7,179 nt of DNA from an uncultured Pirellula sp. (GCA_903837255.1 CAILTZ010000191.1:1-7179), one strand, 5' to 3'. Positions 1-6,955 are shown, counted from the first letter of the stretch. The notes: generated by a model from the sequence alone, not told the origin. Made by a program: numbers and translations.

Positions 1-74
1 CCTTCACGATCGATCAACTCATCGAACGTGTGTGCGACCAACTCGACATCGAACGACCTGTCGCTTTGGTTTAA
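1..74 (+). CDS. 3' end of a plus-strand gene, possibly UbiX-like flavin prenyltransferase
   Basis: The frame that begins at base 3 reads 23 codons to a TAA at 72-74. Its product, FTIDQLIERVCDQLDIERP followed by VALV, looks like the amphipathic C-terminal helix of a real protein. The other two forward frames read as serine/threonine- or arginine-rich nonsense here. The pattern 'TIDQLIERVxDxLxIE' resembles the C-terminal helix of UbiX/Pad1-type flavin prenyltransferases, which often end with a 'TIDDLVDxxVGRVLDxLGIE'-like stretch. Those enzymes make the prenylated FMN used by UbiD decarboxylases. This identification rests on about 20 residues and is tentative. The gene converges on the FGE-CapA gene with 36 bases between the stop codons, and no terminator hairpin is visible between them. 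Confidence 0.5.
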   Translation, partial: FTIDQLIERVCDQLDIERPVALV

Positions 75-85
75 CTCCATCGCTC

Positions 86-124
86 GGGATCTGCTACTGC
101 TGGGGATCTGCTACTGCTGGGGAT
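86..124. repeat. 17-bp tandem duplication over the end of the FGE-CapA gene
   Basis: The unit GGGATCTGCTACTGCTG occurs at 86-102, exactly again at 103-119, and GGGAT starts a third time at 120-124. The second copy contains CTA at 111-113, which is the TAG stop of the minus-strand gene. The other copy lies downstream of that stop. The array therefore sits across the gene end in the convergent gap. It looks like a simple slippage duplication rather than a mobile element. Confidence 0.85.
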
Positions 125-1988
125 CGACCGGATGGGGTAAGCCGCGAGCGTCCATTTCGACGCTGATGGTTTCCCAATCGATGGGGCCCTCGGGTGGGAT
201 CGTCAGCCGGATCGCCCACCCGTACCAAATCGGAGGGTCGACTTCGTAGTAATCGAAGACAAAGTTCCCGAGGCTATAGACGATCGGTCTGCCGCGATGG
301 CTATCGATCGTTTGGGTTACGTGGGGATGTCCCCCGATGACTGCGCTGGCCCCGGCATCGATCCATCGCTTGGCTTGCATTCGCTGCTGCTCTTGGGGCG
401 CGGGGTTCATCTCGTTGCCCCAGTGGATAAACGGGATCACGATGTCCGCGTTGCAAGCCTTCTTGGCATAGTTGATGTCCTCGATCACCCACTCGGTATG
501 CAGAGGTGTATTGCCTGCACGAGTCTCTGTGGCTTGGTAGTCCTCTTTTCGAAAATCATTGTAGCCTAGCAGGACGATCCGCCGTCCCTTGACCTCAAGC
601 ATCCATCCTGCCCGGGATGCTTCCAGATTCGCTCCACCGCCGAAATACCCTATGTCGGCTTTCTTCAGGACGTCCAGACAATCGAGCAATCCATCGGGTC
701 CAAAATCCAGGGTGTGGTTGTTCGCGACGCTCAGTGCGTGGAAGTACTTTTTCAGGTGACGAGGAGAATCGCTGGCACCGCGAAACACATACGGCTTGTT
801 GACCTGTTGGCCACCTCGACCCAAGACGCATTCAAGATTGCCTATGGTCACATCGGCATCGAGCAGGATTTTGGCGCAATGCTCAAATGGATCTACGCCG
901 TTTCCTATCGCATTTCCAGGTCCATTATCGAGCATGATATCGCCGACAAAGAGCAACCGGATCGGTTGGCTTTTTTCAAGCTCGCGAATCTCCCAAGGGG
1001 TTAATTCCGCGACGACTCGGAATCCCAAATTCATGCATCGAGTGTCGATGTCGTTCCAATTTCGAAAACTCGATCTTGCCCATAGTGGGTAGGAGTTCCA
1101 AGCTCCTCCGCGGCGAACCTTCACGGCACCTTGGCTAGGCCCCGTCGGATCTTTGATCGGTGAATAACTGTAGTACTTCTCGTCGAACCAATCGGCTATC
1201 CATTCCCAGACGTTTCCATGCATGTCATAGAGTCCAAACGCATTCGGCGCGTAGGAGGCAACGGGGACTGGAAACGGCGGGTCCTGGGGGTCGATGTCCA
1301 AGTTTTGGATCGCTTGTCGGATCGTCTCGGGCTTGGGCACCAGCGTGCGAGCTTGGGATAGAACACTCATGGGTGTATTGCCAACGGAATAGTAATCCGT
1401 CGAGTTCGCTCGATTGGAATATTCCCATTGGGCCTCGGTCGGCAATCGGACCATCCGTTTCTCTTTGTCCGACAACCACCTGCAGTAGGCTTGGCAATCC
1501 TCCCAGGTCACATTGACCACAGGGTGATTGTCCGTTTGAGGATAGCCGGGATCTTTCCATGAGAATCTCGGGTCTCTGCCGATGCACTTTCTGCTCACAG
1601 AATCGAAACCCCAGCCACCGGTCGTGTCGACCTCTGCACGTGTCTTGTATCCGCTATCTTCGATAAAAGCGCGAAATTGGCCGACGGTCACCTCGGTGTT
1701 GCTGATGAAAAAGGGCTTGGTGATTTCGACCAAATGCTGTGGCCGCTCGTCCTCGAACTCGGATTCGTTGCGGCCGTATTCCGCAAAATCCTTGGCCACC
1801 TGCTTGGCCGATACCCCCGAGCCCATCATGAATCGGCCCGCAGGGATTCTGATCCAGGTCACCTGACTTGTCGTCTCAGCCGATCGTTTTTGTACCGTGG
1901 GCTCCTGAGCCCGTCCCATCGTGGGTGTCCAGATGGCAGTTGCCAGCACAAGTGGGGCTAACGCGAGTGGGGCTACTGCGGTTTTCAT
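111..1988 (-). CDS. secreted fusion: FGE-sulfatase-fold domain plus CapA-type metallophosphatase
   Basis: Numbering is from the ATG at 1986-1988 (625 aa). That start is preferred because it gives a classic signal peptide: MKT, an Ala/Leu-rich core, then TMGRA|QEP, cleaved near residue 27. An ATG at 2037-2039 would add 17 residues ahead of it and also has an AGG at acceptable spacing. Residues about 44-330 form an FGE-sulfatase (SUMF1-like) domain, with WIRIPAGRFMMGS at 45-57, VTWEDCQAYCRWLS near 160-173, RLPTEAQWEY at 181-190, YDMHGNVWEW at 254-263 and RRGGAW at 292-297. Residues about 343-610 are a complete PGA_cap/CapA metallophosphatase domain: GDIML 349-353, GNLEC 383-387, ANNH 422-425, HWG 522-524, GGHPHV 552-557 and YSLGNFVFD 571-579. 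In true formylglycine-generating enzymes two cysteines follow GG(S/A)(F/W) at +2 and +7. Here these positions are Ser299 and Ala304, so sulfatase activation is unlikely. The FGE domain probably binds a ligand or partner, while the CapA half may hydrolyse a phosphoester or act in surface-polymer handling. Both roles are inferred. Confidence 0.92.
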   Translation of the reverse strand: MKTAVAPLALAPLVLATAIWTPTMGRAQEPTVQKRSAETTSQVTWIRIPAGRFMMGSGVSAKQVAKDFAEYGRNESEFEDERPQHLVEITKPFFISNTEVTVGQFRAFIEDSGYKTRAEVDTTGGWGFDSVSRKCIGRDPRFSWKDPGYPQTDNHPVVNVTWEDCQAYCRWLSDKEKRMVRLPTEAQWEYSNRANSTDYYSVGNTPMSVLSQARTLVPKPETIRQAIQNLDIDPQDPPFPVPVASYAPNAFGLYDMHGNVWEWIADWFDEKYYSYSPIKDPTGPSQGAVKVRRGGAWNSYPLWARSSFRNWNDIDTRCMNLGFRVVAELTPWEIRELEKSQPIRLLFVGDIMLDNGPGNAIGNGVDPFEHCAKILLDADVTIGNLECVLGRGGQQVNKPYVFRGASDSPRHLKKYFHALSVANNHTLDFGPDGLLDCLDVLKKADIGYFGGGANLEASRAGWMLEVKGRRIVLLGYNDFRKEDYQATETRAGNTPLHTEWVIEDINYAKKACNADIVIPFIHWGNEMNPAPQEQQRMQAKRWIDAGASAVIGGHPHVTQTIDSHRGRPIVYSLGNFVFDYYEVDPPIWYGWAIRLTIPPEGPIDWETISVEMDARGLPHPVDPQQ

Positions 1989-2158
1989 CGACGAAAAAAC
2001 CTCACTCAATGTGCAGATCTGAACCGAATCGTTGGGCATAATACAAAACCTACATGGGCTAATTTAAACATTGGAGAGTCGATCGACACAGGTTTGAGTG
2101 TAGTCCACTAGGTCCGTGATTCCAGCCCGCCGAAATGAAGGTTTCCTGGCTTTCTTGC

Positions 2159-2177
2159 GAACCATTCGCGATGGTTC
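2159..2177. promoter_or_regulatory. 7-bp inverted repeat in the divergent intergenic region (operator-like)
   Basis: GAACCAT at 2159-2165 is mirrored exactly by ATGGTTC at 2171-2177 around TCGCG. It lies between two divergently transcribed genes, at the expected -35 position of the promoter proposed for the aminotransferase. That placement suits a repressor site, but no protein or known motif is identified. It could equally be an RNA hairpin or chance. Confidence 0.35.
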
Positions 2178-2200
2178 CATTTCTTGTTTGGTGTTAGAAT
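2172..2200 (+). promoter_or_regulatory. possible promoter of the aminotransferase-argS unit
   Basis: TGTTAGAAT at 2192-2200 is an extended -10 (TGn plus TAGAAT, one base from TATAAT). Seventeen bases upstream, TGGTTC at 2172-2177 is a poor -35, which is tolerable with an extended -10. Initiation would fall near 2207, downstream of the TTG at 2184 and upstream of the TTG codons at 2265/2268, which supports the shorter aminotransferase. Promoter consensus is poorly known in planctomycetes, so this remains tentative. Confidence 0.3.
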
Positions 2201-2242
2201 CCGAGTTTTTCCGGCTTTTCCTCTGCAACCCTTCCTTCTGTA

Positions 2243-2251
2243 CCCCCCCCC
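2243..2251 (+). repeat. run of nine C just upstream of the aminotransferase start
   Basis: Nine consecutive C lie 16 bases before the preferred TTG start at 2268. With that start the run is in the untranslated leader and a length change would not alter the protein. With the longer TTG start at 2184 it would be inside the coding sequence and a length change would shift the frame. Runs of this length are prone to replication slippage and to sequencing error. Confidence 0.8.
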
Positions 2252-2267
2252 GACAATAGGTGCCTTG

Positions 2268-3677
2268 TTGAGCCACGATCCGAAAGCCCCTTGCGATAAA
2301 GCCCTTCATTACGCCGAGTTGGTCAATGATCCACGGGTGGAAAAAGCCCGAGCGCTGCTGCTCGAAGCCCTCGAATCGCATCGTAGCAAGATCACCGCTG
2401 TCCGCCCGCCAAACCCAGATTTGGTCGCCGTTTACCAGGCAGAGCTTGATCGGCTGGCCAAAGCCCGAGGCGGGGCTACCTACTTCCCATACATCTCGAG
2501 CGGACTTGGGAATGGTCCTCTGATCGAGCTGGGGGACGGGAGTGTTAAGCTCGACTTCATCGTCGGGATTGGGGTGCATGGGATGGGCCATTCCAATCCG
2601 AAGATGCTAAGCGCCACGATCGATGCTGCCTTGGAAGACACCGTCATGCAGGGGAATCTTCAGCACGATTCGGCCTCGCTTTGGATGTGTGAAAAACTCA
2701 TCGGCTTGGCTGGTCTGCAAGGTGCCCAGCTCGATCACTGCTTGCTGAGCACCAGCGGAGCGATGGCCAACGAGAACTCGCTGAAGATCGCTTTTCACAA
2801 CCGCGCCCCTGCACAGCGCGTGATCTGCATCGACAACTGCTTTGCCGGTCGTTCGATCGCTCTAGCCTCACTGACCGACCGGCCTGCTTATCGCACCGGA
2901 GTCCCCAAAGCTCTCGATGTCGATTACTTGCCGATGTACCATCCGTCGGACCCGCAGGGGACCACCCAAGGTGCGATCCGCACTCTCAAGCACTTGCTGG
3001 AACGCTATCCGGGTCAACACGCATGCTTGTGGCTCGAACTGGTGGCTGGCGAAGGTGGCTATTACCCGGGGACCAAAGAGTACTTCGAGACCTTGTGCCA
3101 AATGTGCCACGATCACAATGTCTTGGTGATCTTCGACGAAGTCCAAACGTTTTCGCGACTGAGCCGTCCCTTTGCCTTCCAACACTTTGGGCTCGATCGC
3201 TTTGCCGATATCGTAACGCTTGGGAAAATCACCCAAGTCTGCGCGACCCTCTATGGCCAGGTGCTCAAGCCCAAGGGGCCGCTGCTGTCGCAGACCTTTA
3301 CGGCCGCGACGGCTGCGATTCGTGCCGGACTGTCGGTCTTGGACCACCTCGATCAATCCAATTGCTTCGGAGACGACGGCTGGAACATGCAACGCCACAG
3401 GTACTTCCGAGCCAAGCTCGAGGGGCTCGCGACGAAGTATCCGGACAAACTCAGCGGGCCCTATGGTGAAGGGATGATGATCGCCTTTACTCCAGGAGAT
3501 GGCAGCTCGGCAACTGCCTCGGCAATGCTAGGCAAGCTCTATGAACTAGGGCTGATGGGATTTGTTGCCGGCAGCAATCCAACGCGATTGCGTTTCCTGC
3601 CCCCGCCGGGTGTAACCACCAACGCACATATCGATATGGCTTGCCAGATCATTGAGCAAGCCCTGCAATCGCTCTAA
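2268..3677 (+). CDS. class III PLP-dependent aminotransferase, lysine 6-aminotransferase-like
   Basis: This is a cytoplasmic fold-type I aminotransferase that moves an amino group to a 2-oxo acid acceptor through pyridoxal phosphate (469 aa from the TTG at 2268). SGAMANEN at 163-170 matches the class III phosphate-binding segment (usually SGAEANE). IFDEVQT carries the aspartate (D290) that binds the PLP ring nitrogen, and LGKITQVC carries the Schiff-base lysine (K320). The GKxTQVC form of the lysine motif is typical of L-lysine 6-aminotransferase relatives rather than of acetylornithine aminotransferase, which has a KG-glycine-rich form. The substrate is unproven; lysine, ornithine or GABA are possible. 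No ATG occurs early in the frame. TTG at 2268 is preferred because AATAGG lies 7 bases upstream and the product begins MSHDPKAP. TTG at 2184 would add a proline/phenylalanine-rich extension across the C run, and GTG at 2337 is a shorter option. The DUF6677-like gene follows after 53 bases. Confidence 0.9.
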   Translation: MSHDPKAPCDKALHYAELVNDPRVEKARALLLEALESHRSKITAVRPPNPDLVAVYQAELDRLAKARGGATYFPYISSGLGNGPLIELGDGSVKLDFIVGIGVHGMGHSNPKMLSATIDAALEDTVMQGNLQHDSASLWMCEKLIGLAGLQGAQLDHCLLSTSGAMANENSLKIAFHNRAPAQRVICIDNCFAGRSIALASLTDRPAYRTGVPKALDVDYLPMYHPSDPQGTTQGAIRTLKHLLERYPGQHACLWLELVAGEGGYYPGTKEYFETLCQMCHDHNVLVIFDEVQTFSRLSRPFAFQHFGLDRFADIVTLGKITQVCATLYGQVLKPKGPLLSQTFTAATAAIRAGLSVLDHLDQSNCFGDDGWNMQRHRYFRAKLEGLATKYPDKLSGPYGEGMMIAFTPGDGSSATASAMLGKLYELGLMGFVAGSNPTRLRFLPPPGVTTNAHIDMACQIIEQALQSL

Positions 3678-3730
3678 ACCTGCTCGACGCATCCTAAAAA
3701 AGGCATCCCTCCCAAAAGGCATTACAGAGG

Positions 3731-4342
3731 ATGAACACCAAAGAGAATTCCACCAAACAAGTCTTCGACGGTGTCGAAGTCGATCTGAAGAGCCCCATGA
3801 TGGCCGCCTTTTTGGCGCTGCTCCTACCAGGGGCCGGTCACTACTACCAAGGCCGCAAACAAAAAGCGATCCTGTTTGCAACTTGCATCCTGGGGTTGTT
3901 TATCGCCGGGTTCATCATCGGACGAGGTAGGGTCGTGTACGCTTATCCAAACACATTCAAGGTAACCAACCTGATCCGAATGCTGTCCAAGCAAGGACGG
4001 GCTCAGATCGCACAGGAAAGCTCTCAGGATTTCCGTATCCATTCCTATGCCCAAGCCTTGGTCGGTATCCCTGCATTTCCAATGATCCTTCAGTCCCGGA
4101 TCGGTCCCAAACCAATCGATGAGCAATTCCTCGGGGGCTTCATGGCACCTCCGCCAAAGGGGATTCCCGGCGACGGCAATCCCGATTGGCTCTCCAAGTG
4201 GAACAACGAGGACTCCGCAGGGTTTGATCTCGGCTCACTCTATACGGCCGTGGCTGGCCTGTTAAATCTCCTCGTGATTTTTGACGCTTTCGCCGGCCCA
4301 ATGCCGATCCCGATCGGACAATCGAAAAAGAAATCGACCTAG
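3731..4342 (+). CDS. small multi-pass membrane protein, DUF6677-like
   Basis: The product is a 203-aa protein of unknown function. After about 20 polar residues there is a hydrophobic segment (about 22-36) containing LLPGAGHYYQGRKQKA, then a long hydrophobic stretch (47-63) ending in GRGRVVY. A third weaker segment lies near 106-120 and a fourth at 168-189 (LYTAVAGLLNLLVIFDAFAG). The end is polar and basic, QSKKKST. The PGAGHxYQGR motif, the GxGRVVY segment and the final AGLLNLLVI-DA-GP stretch match what I recall of DUF6677, a family seen mainly in planctomycetes. I recognise this from memory and could not search. The PGxGHxYxGR start also recalls TM2-type proteins. Two other AGG-like sites are visible: GAGG touches the ATG directly, and AAAAGG lies 11 bases upstream, which is the more usable spacing. 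Gaps of 53 and 54 bases to the flanking genes suggest co-transcription with argS. Confidence 0.85.
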   Translation: MNTKENSTKQVFDGVEVDLKSPMMAAFLALLLPGAGHYYQGRKQKAILFATCILGLFIAGFIIGRGRVVYAYPNTFKVTNLIRMLSKQGRAQIAQESSQDFRIHSYAQALVGIPAFPMILQSRIGPKPIDEQFLGGFMAPPPKGIPGDGNPDWLSKWNNEDSAGFDLGSLYTAVAGLLNLLVIFDAFAGPMPIPIGQSKKKST

Positions 4343-4396
4343 ATTCAATTCTCTGTTCCAGCTCGCCATCACACGCTTAGAAGACCAACCCCAGCG

Positions 4397-6376
4397 ATGC
4401 AGATACTCAAGGCCATCCGAGAACGTTTCCGCGATGTATTGCAAAAGCTCCTCGATGATCCTGCGATGGTCGAATCCTCTCTGGAACGCATCGTCGCCTC
4501 GCGAGACCCCTCGCTTGCCGACTACCAAGCCAACATCGCCATGCCCCTGCAAAAGGTCTTGGGCAAGCCCCCGTTGCAGATCGCGCAGGGTGTCGTCGAC
4601 AATCTAGAACTATCGGATATTTGCGAATCGGTAAGCGTTGCCGGTGCCGGGTACATCAATCTGAGGCTCTCGCCCGGTTGGCTCTCTGAGCAGCTCGAGC
4701 AAGCCTACCGCGACGGACGACTCGCGGTCACTCTTGTCGATGCACCCAAAACCTACATCATCGATTACTCGTCCCCCAACGTGGCCAAGCCCATGCACGT
4801 CGGCCACATCCGCTCGACGGTCATCGGCGATGCGATCGCCAAGGTCTTGCGTTTCTTGGGGCACAAGGTCATCACGGACAATCATCTCGGGGACTGGGGC
4901 ACCCAATTCGGAATGATCATCTACGGTTATAAAAACTTCTGCGACAAGGAGGCTTACAAGACGCATCCGGTGGCTGAGCTTAGCCGGCTCTATCGCAAGG
5001 TCCAGAGCATCAGCGGATACCAAGAGGCCGTGGCCCAAACCCCTAAGCTTGAGCAGGCCATCGAGTTTGCCAAACGCCGTGTCGAGCAGTTACAGGCCAA
5101 GCTTGCGGCCGCACCAGCCGATAAGAAAATTGCCAAGGAGTTGGCGGCAGCTGAGCGCGGCGTGGTCTCCTCTGAGGAGGAGTTGCAGAGCAATCATGAA
5201 AAGATTGCCCAGTCGCAAAAAGATGCATTGCTCGTGGCCGAGTCCACTGCGCATCCGGCGATTTACGAGAAGGTTTTGGCTCAGACGGCTGCATTGCATC
5301 GAGGAGATCTCGAGAATCTCAAGCTTTGGAACGAGTTTCTACCCAATTGCCGCGAAGAGATCGACATCATCTACCATCGATTGAACGTCGAGTTTGATCA
5401 TTGGTACGGCGAGAGTTTTTACCACGATATGCTAGGGGCCGTTGTCGAGAACCTCTTTGCCAAGAATCTTGCGGTCCAGAGCGATGGTGCCGTGTGCGTG
5501 TTTCTCGACGGTTTCGATGCACCGATGATCGTCCAGAAACAAGACGGAGCTTATTTGTACGCGACGACCGATGTTGCGACCGCCATGTTCCGAGATCGCG
5601 AATTTTCGCCAGACGTGTCCTTGTACGTGGTGGACCATCGCCAAGGCGAGCATTTCAAAAAGCTCTTCGCCGTTTTGAATAAAATCGGGCTTGGCCATAC
5701 CGATTTCCGCCACATCAGTTTCGGGACGGTCATGGGGACCGATGGCAAGCCGTTCAAGACACGTTCGGGAAGCACCGTGGGGCTCGAATCGATGCTCGAC
5801 GAAGCGGTCGCGAGGGCAATGGAGGTCGTCTGCAATCCAGACCGGCTCACCGGCGTCGGAATCCAGATGGAGGATCAGGAGAAACTCCATATTGCCGAGA
5901 CAGTCGGCTTGGGGGCGATCAAATATGCGGACCTTGCGCACAATCGGACCAGCGATTATGTATTTGACATGGACAAGATGGTCCGTCTCGATGGCAATAC
6001 ATCGGCTTACATTCAGTACTCATTTGCTCGAATCCGCAGCATATTGCGCAAGGCTGAGGAAAAAGGCATGGAGCAATCCAAGTGGCAAGTCGCAGAGCTA
6101 CGGCTTAGCGAAGCCTCGGAGTTGGCGCTAGCCCTGCATCTAGTCCGGTTCGAGGAGATGCTCCATCAATCGATGCAGGACTATACGCCGAATTTGATCA
6201 CCGAGTATTTGTATGAGTTGGCCAAGCACTTCAGCAGTTTCTACGATCAGTGCTCGGTCCTCAACGCCCCGTCGCAGGACGAGGCGTTTTCGCGGTTGAA
6301 GCTCTCGTCGATCGTTGCCCAGAACCTCAAGATAGGTTTGGAACTACTGGGCATAGGAGTCGTCGAGAGAATGTAA
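4397..6376 (+). CDS. argS: arginyl-tRNA synthetase
   Basis: This class I synthetase attaches arginine to tRNA-Arg, using ATP, in the cytoplasm. The protein is 659 aa. Residues about 5-90 form the N-terminal Add1 (tRNA D-loop recognition) domain ending in GAGYINLRL. The ATP-binding signature SSPNVAKPMHVGHIRST at 125-141 contains the HIGH variant HVGH at 134-137, followed by LGDWGTQFG. LYATTDVA (387-394), RQGEHFKKLF (415-424) and DGKPFKTRSG (449-458) follow. The last replaces canonical KMSKS, as is normal for ArgRS of this type. Residues about 537-659 are the helical DALR anticodon-binding domain ending GVVERM. Bacterial ArgRS is commonly about 550-600 aa. The extra length is mainly residues 217-285, a charged Ala/Glu/Lys/Gln-rich, coiled-coil-like segment after LYRKVQ. 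No clear Shine-Dalgarno sequence precedes the ATG. The gene ends in two consecutive in-frame stops, TAA TAG. Confidence 0.97.
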   Translation: MQILKAIRERFRDVLQKLLDDPAMVESSLERIVASRDPSLADYQANIAMPLQKVLGKPPLQIAQGVVDNLELSDICESVSVAGAGYINLRLSPGWLSEQLEQAYRDGRLAVTLVDAPKTYIIDYSSPNVAKPMHVGHIRSTVIGDAIAKVLRFLGHKVITDNHLGDWGTQFGMIIYGYKNFCDKEAYKTHPVAELSRLYRKVQSISGYQEAVAQTPKLEQAIEFAKRRVEQLQAKLAAAPADKKIAKELAAAERGVVSSEEELQSNHEKIAQSQKDALLVAESTAHPAIYEKVLAQTAALHRGDLENLKLWNEFLPNCREEIDIIYHRLNVEFDHWYGESFYHDMLGAVVENLFAKNLAVQSDGAVCVFLDGFDAPMIVQKQDGAYLYATTDVATAMFRDREFSPDVSLYVVDHRQGEHFKKLFAVLNKIGLGHTDFRHISFGTVMGTDGKPFKTRSGSTVGLESMLDEAVARAMEVVCNPDRLTGVGIQMEDQEKLHIAETVGLGAIKYADLAHNRTSDYVFDMDKMVRLDGNTSAYIQYSFARIRSILRKAEEKGMEQSKWQVAELRLSEASELALALHLVRFEEMLHQSMQDYTPNLITEYLYELAKHFSSFYDQCSVLNAPSQDEAFSRLKLSSIVAQNLKIGLELLGIGVVERM

Positions 6377-6449
6377 TAGCCGGTAGCTGATCGAGAAGAA
6401 CTACTGCCATCAATCCGACAGCTCGACCCCTACGTCAACAACGTCCGCC

Positions 6450-6476
6450 GTCAACACAGTCAACACAGTCAATCCA
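6450..6476. repeat. 9-bp tandem repeat, three units
   Basis: GTCAACACA at 6450-6458 and 6459-6467 is followed by the variant GTCAATCCA at 6468-6476 and then GTCT. A further GTCAACA lies upstream at 6434-6440. The unit length and the absence of spacers rule out CRISPR. It is a short microsatellite-like array 73 bases after argS. Confidence 0.8.
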
Positions 6477-6606
6477 GTCTGTTTTGGCTCAGCGTATGTA
6501 GCCTAAACGTTGGTTAGGTTTAGCTTAGTAAATGAATGAAACAACGATTGCTGTGCGTCTTGGTGGCTCGGCCCCCAAACCCCCGGGATTTATCGCATTG
6601 TGGCCA

Positions 6607-6666
6607 AAGGCAAGTGGCACTTGCCGGGCGGGAGAATCCGACCTCCACGCCCTTTGCACTTGCCTT
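6607..6666. repeat. 60-base nested inverted repeat (REP/MITE-like or RNA hairpin)
   Basis: AAGGCAAGTG at 6607-6616 is mirrored exactly by CACTTGCCTT at 6657-6666. Nested inside, GGCGGGAG at 6627-6634 pairs with CTCC-A-CGCC at 6643-6651 with one bulged A, around an 8-base loop. The left arm is also mirrored immediately by CACTTGCC at 6618-6625, giving a near-perfect 17-base palindrome (6609-6625). Thus the left arm can pair with either of two partners. It may be a dispersed REP/MITE-like element, a transcript-end structure for argS, or a switchable RNA. No transposase or target-site duplication is seen. Confidence 0.65.
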
Positions 6667-6955
6667 CAGCATCGAGCGCCAGCTCGGCTGCGTTCATGGC
6701 TGATACCTCAATGGAACGTTAATTTCTAGCCTCAAGCCTCTAGCCTGCTTAGGATGCGTTTGCGTTGCTGTTGGGTCGGAAGATCCGAGAAAGATCGATT
6801 CGACATGTCATCTCTCACCGGGTGGAGAAAACGCGAGTTGGGACTCTCTCAGCTCACCCGGGTTATGGTTGCCGTTGCGGAGAAATTGGGCGCGGAGGTT
6901 CTAGTGGGAAAACGACGGAGAGGAGTGCAGACCCGCATGCCGTGATCGTGTGGGG

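Noticed and set aside
2040..2110. Promoter for the FGE-CapA gene on the minus strand
   Set aside because: AT-rich words such as TTTAAAT occur at about the right place, but no -35 at good spacing could be found, so no specific site is claimed.
2184..2267. Longer aminotransferase start at TTG 2184
   Set aside because: The extra 28 residues cross a C run and a probable promoter, have no ribosome binding site, and do not resemble an aminotransferase N-terminus. TTG at 2268 is better supported.
2064..2591. 175-aa minus-strand reading frame
   Set aside because: It overlaps the 5' part of the aminotransferase and the divergent intergenic region in the opposite direction, and its product has no family-like motifs.
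2868..3398. 176-aa minus-strand reading frame
   Set aside because: It lies wholly inside the aminotransferase, opposite the PLP-binding region; its open state follows from the codon usage of the real gene.
5432..5941. 169-aa minus-strand reading frame
   Set aside because: It is antisense to the conserved ArgRS catalytic motifs, with no ribosome binding site and no recognisable domain.
6434..6480. CRISPR array
   Set aside because: The units are 9 bp and directly adjacent, with no spacers and no cas genes.
6503..6523. CTAAAC/GTTTAG inverted repeat as an argS terminator
   Set aside because: It has only six AT-rich pairs around a 9-base loop and no T run, so it is too weak to call a terminator.
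6532..6945. Two short plus-strand reading frames of 65 and 63 aa after argS
   Set aside because: They lack a Shine-Dalgarno sequence and protein-like composition, and the first runs straight through the 60-base inverted repeat.
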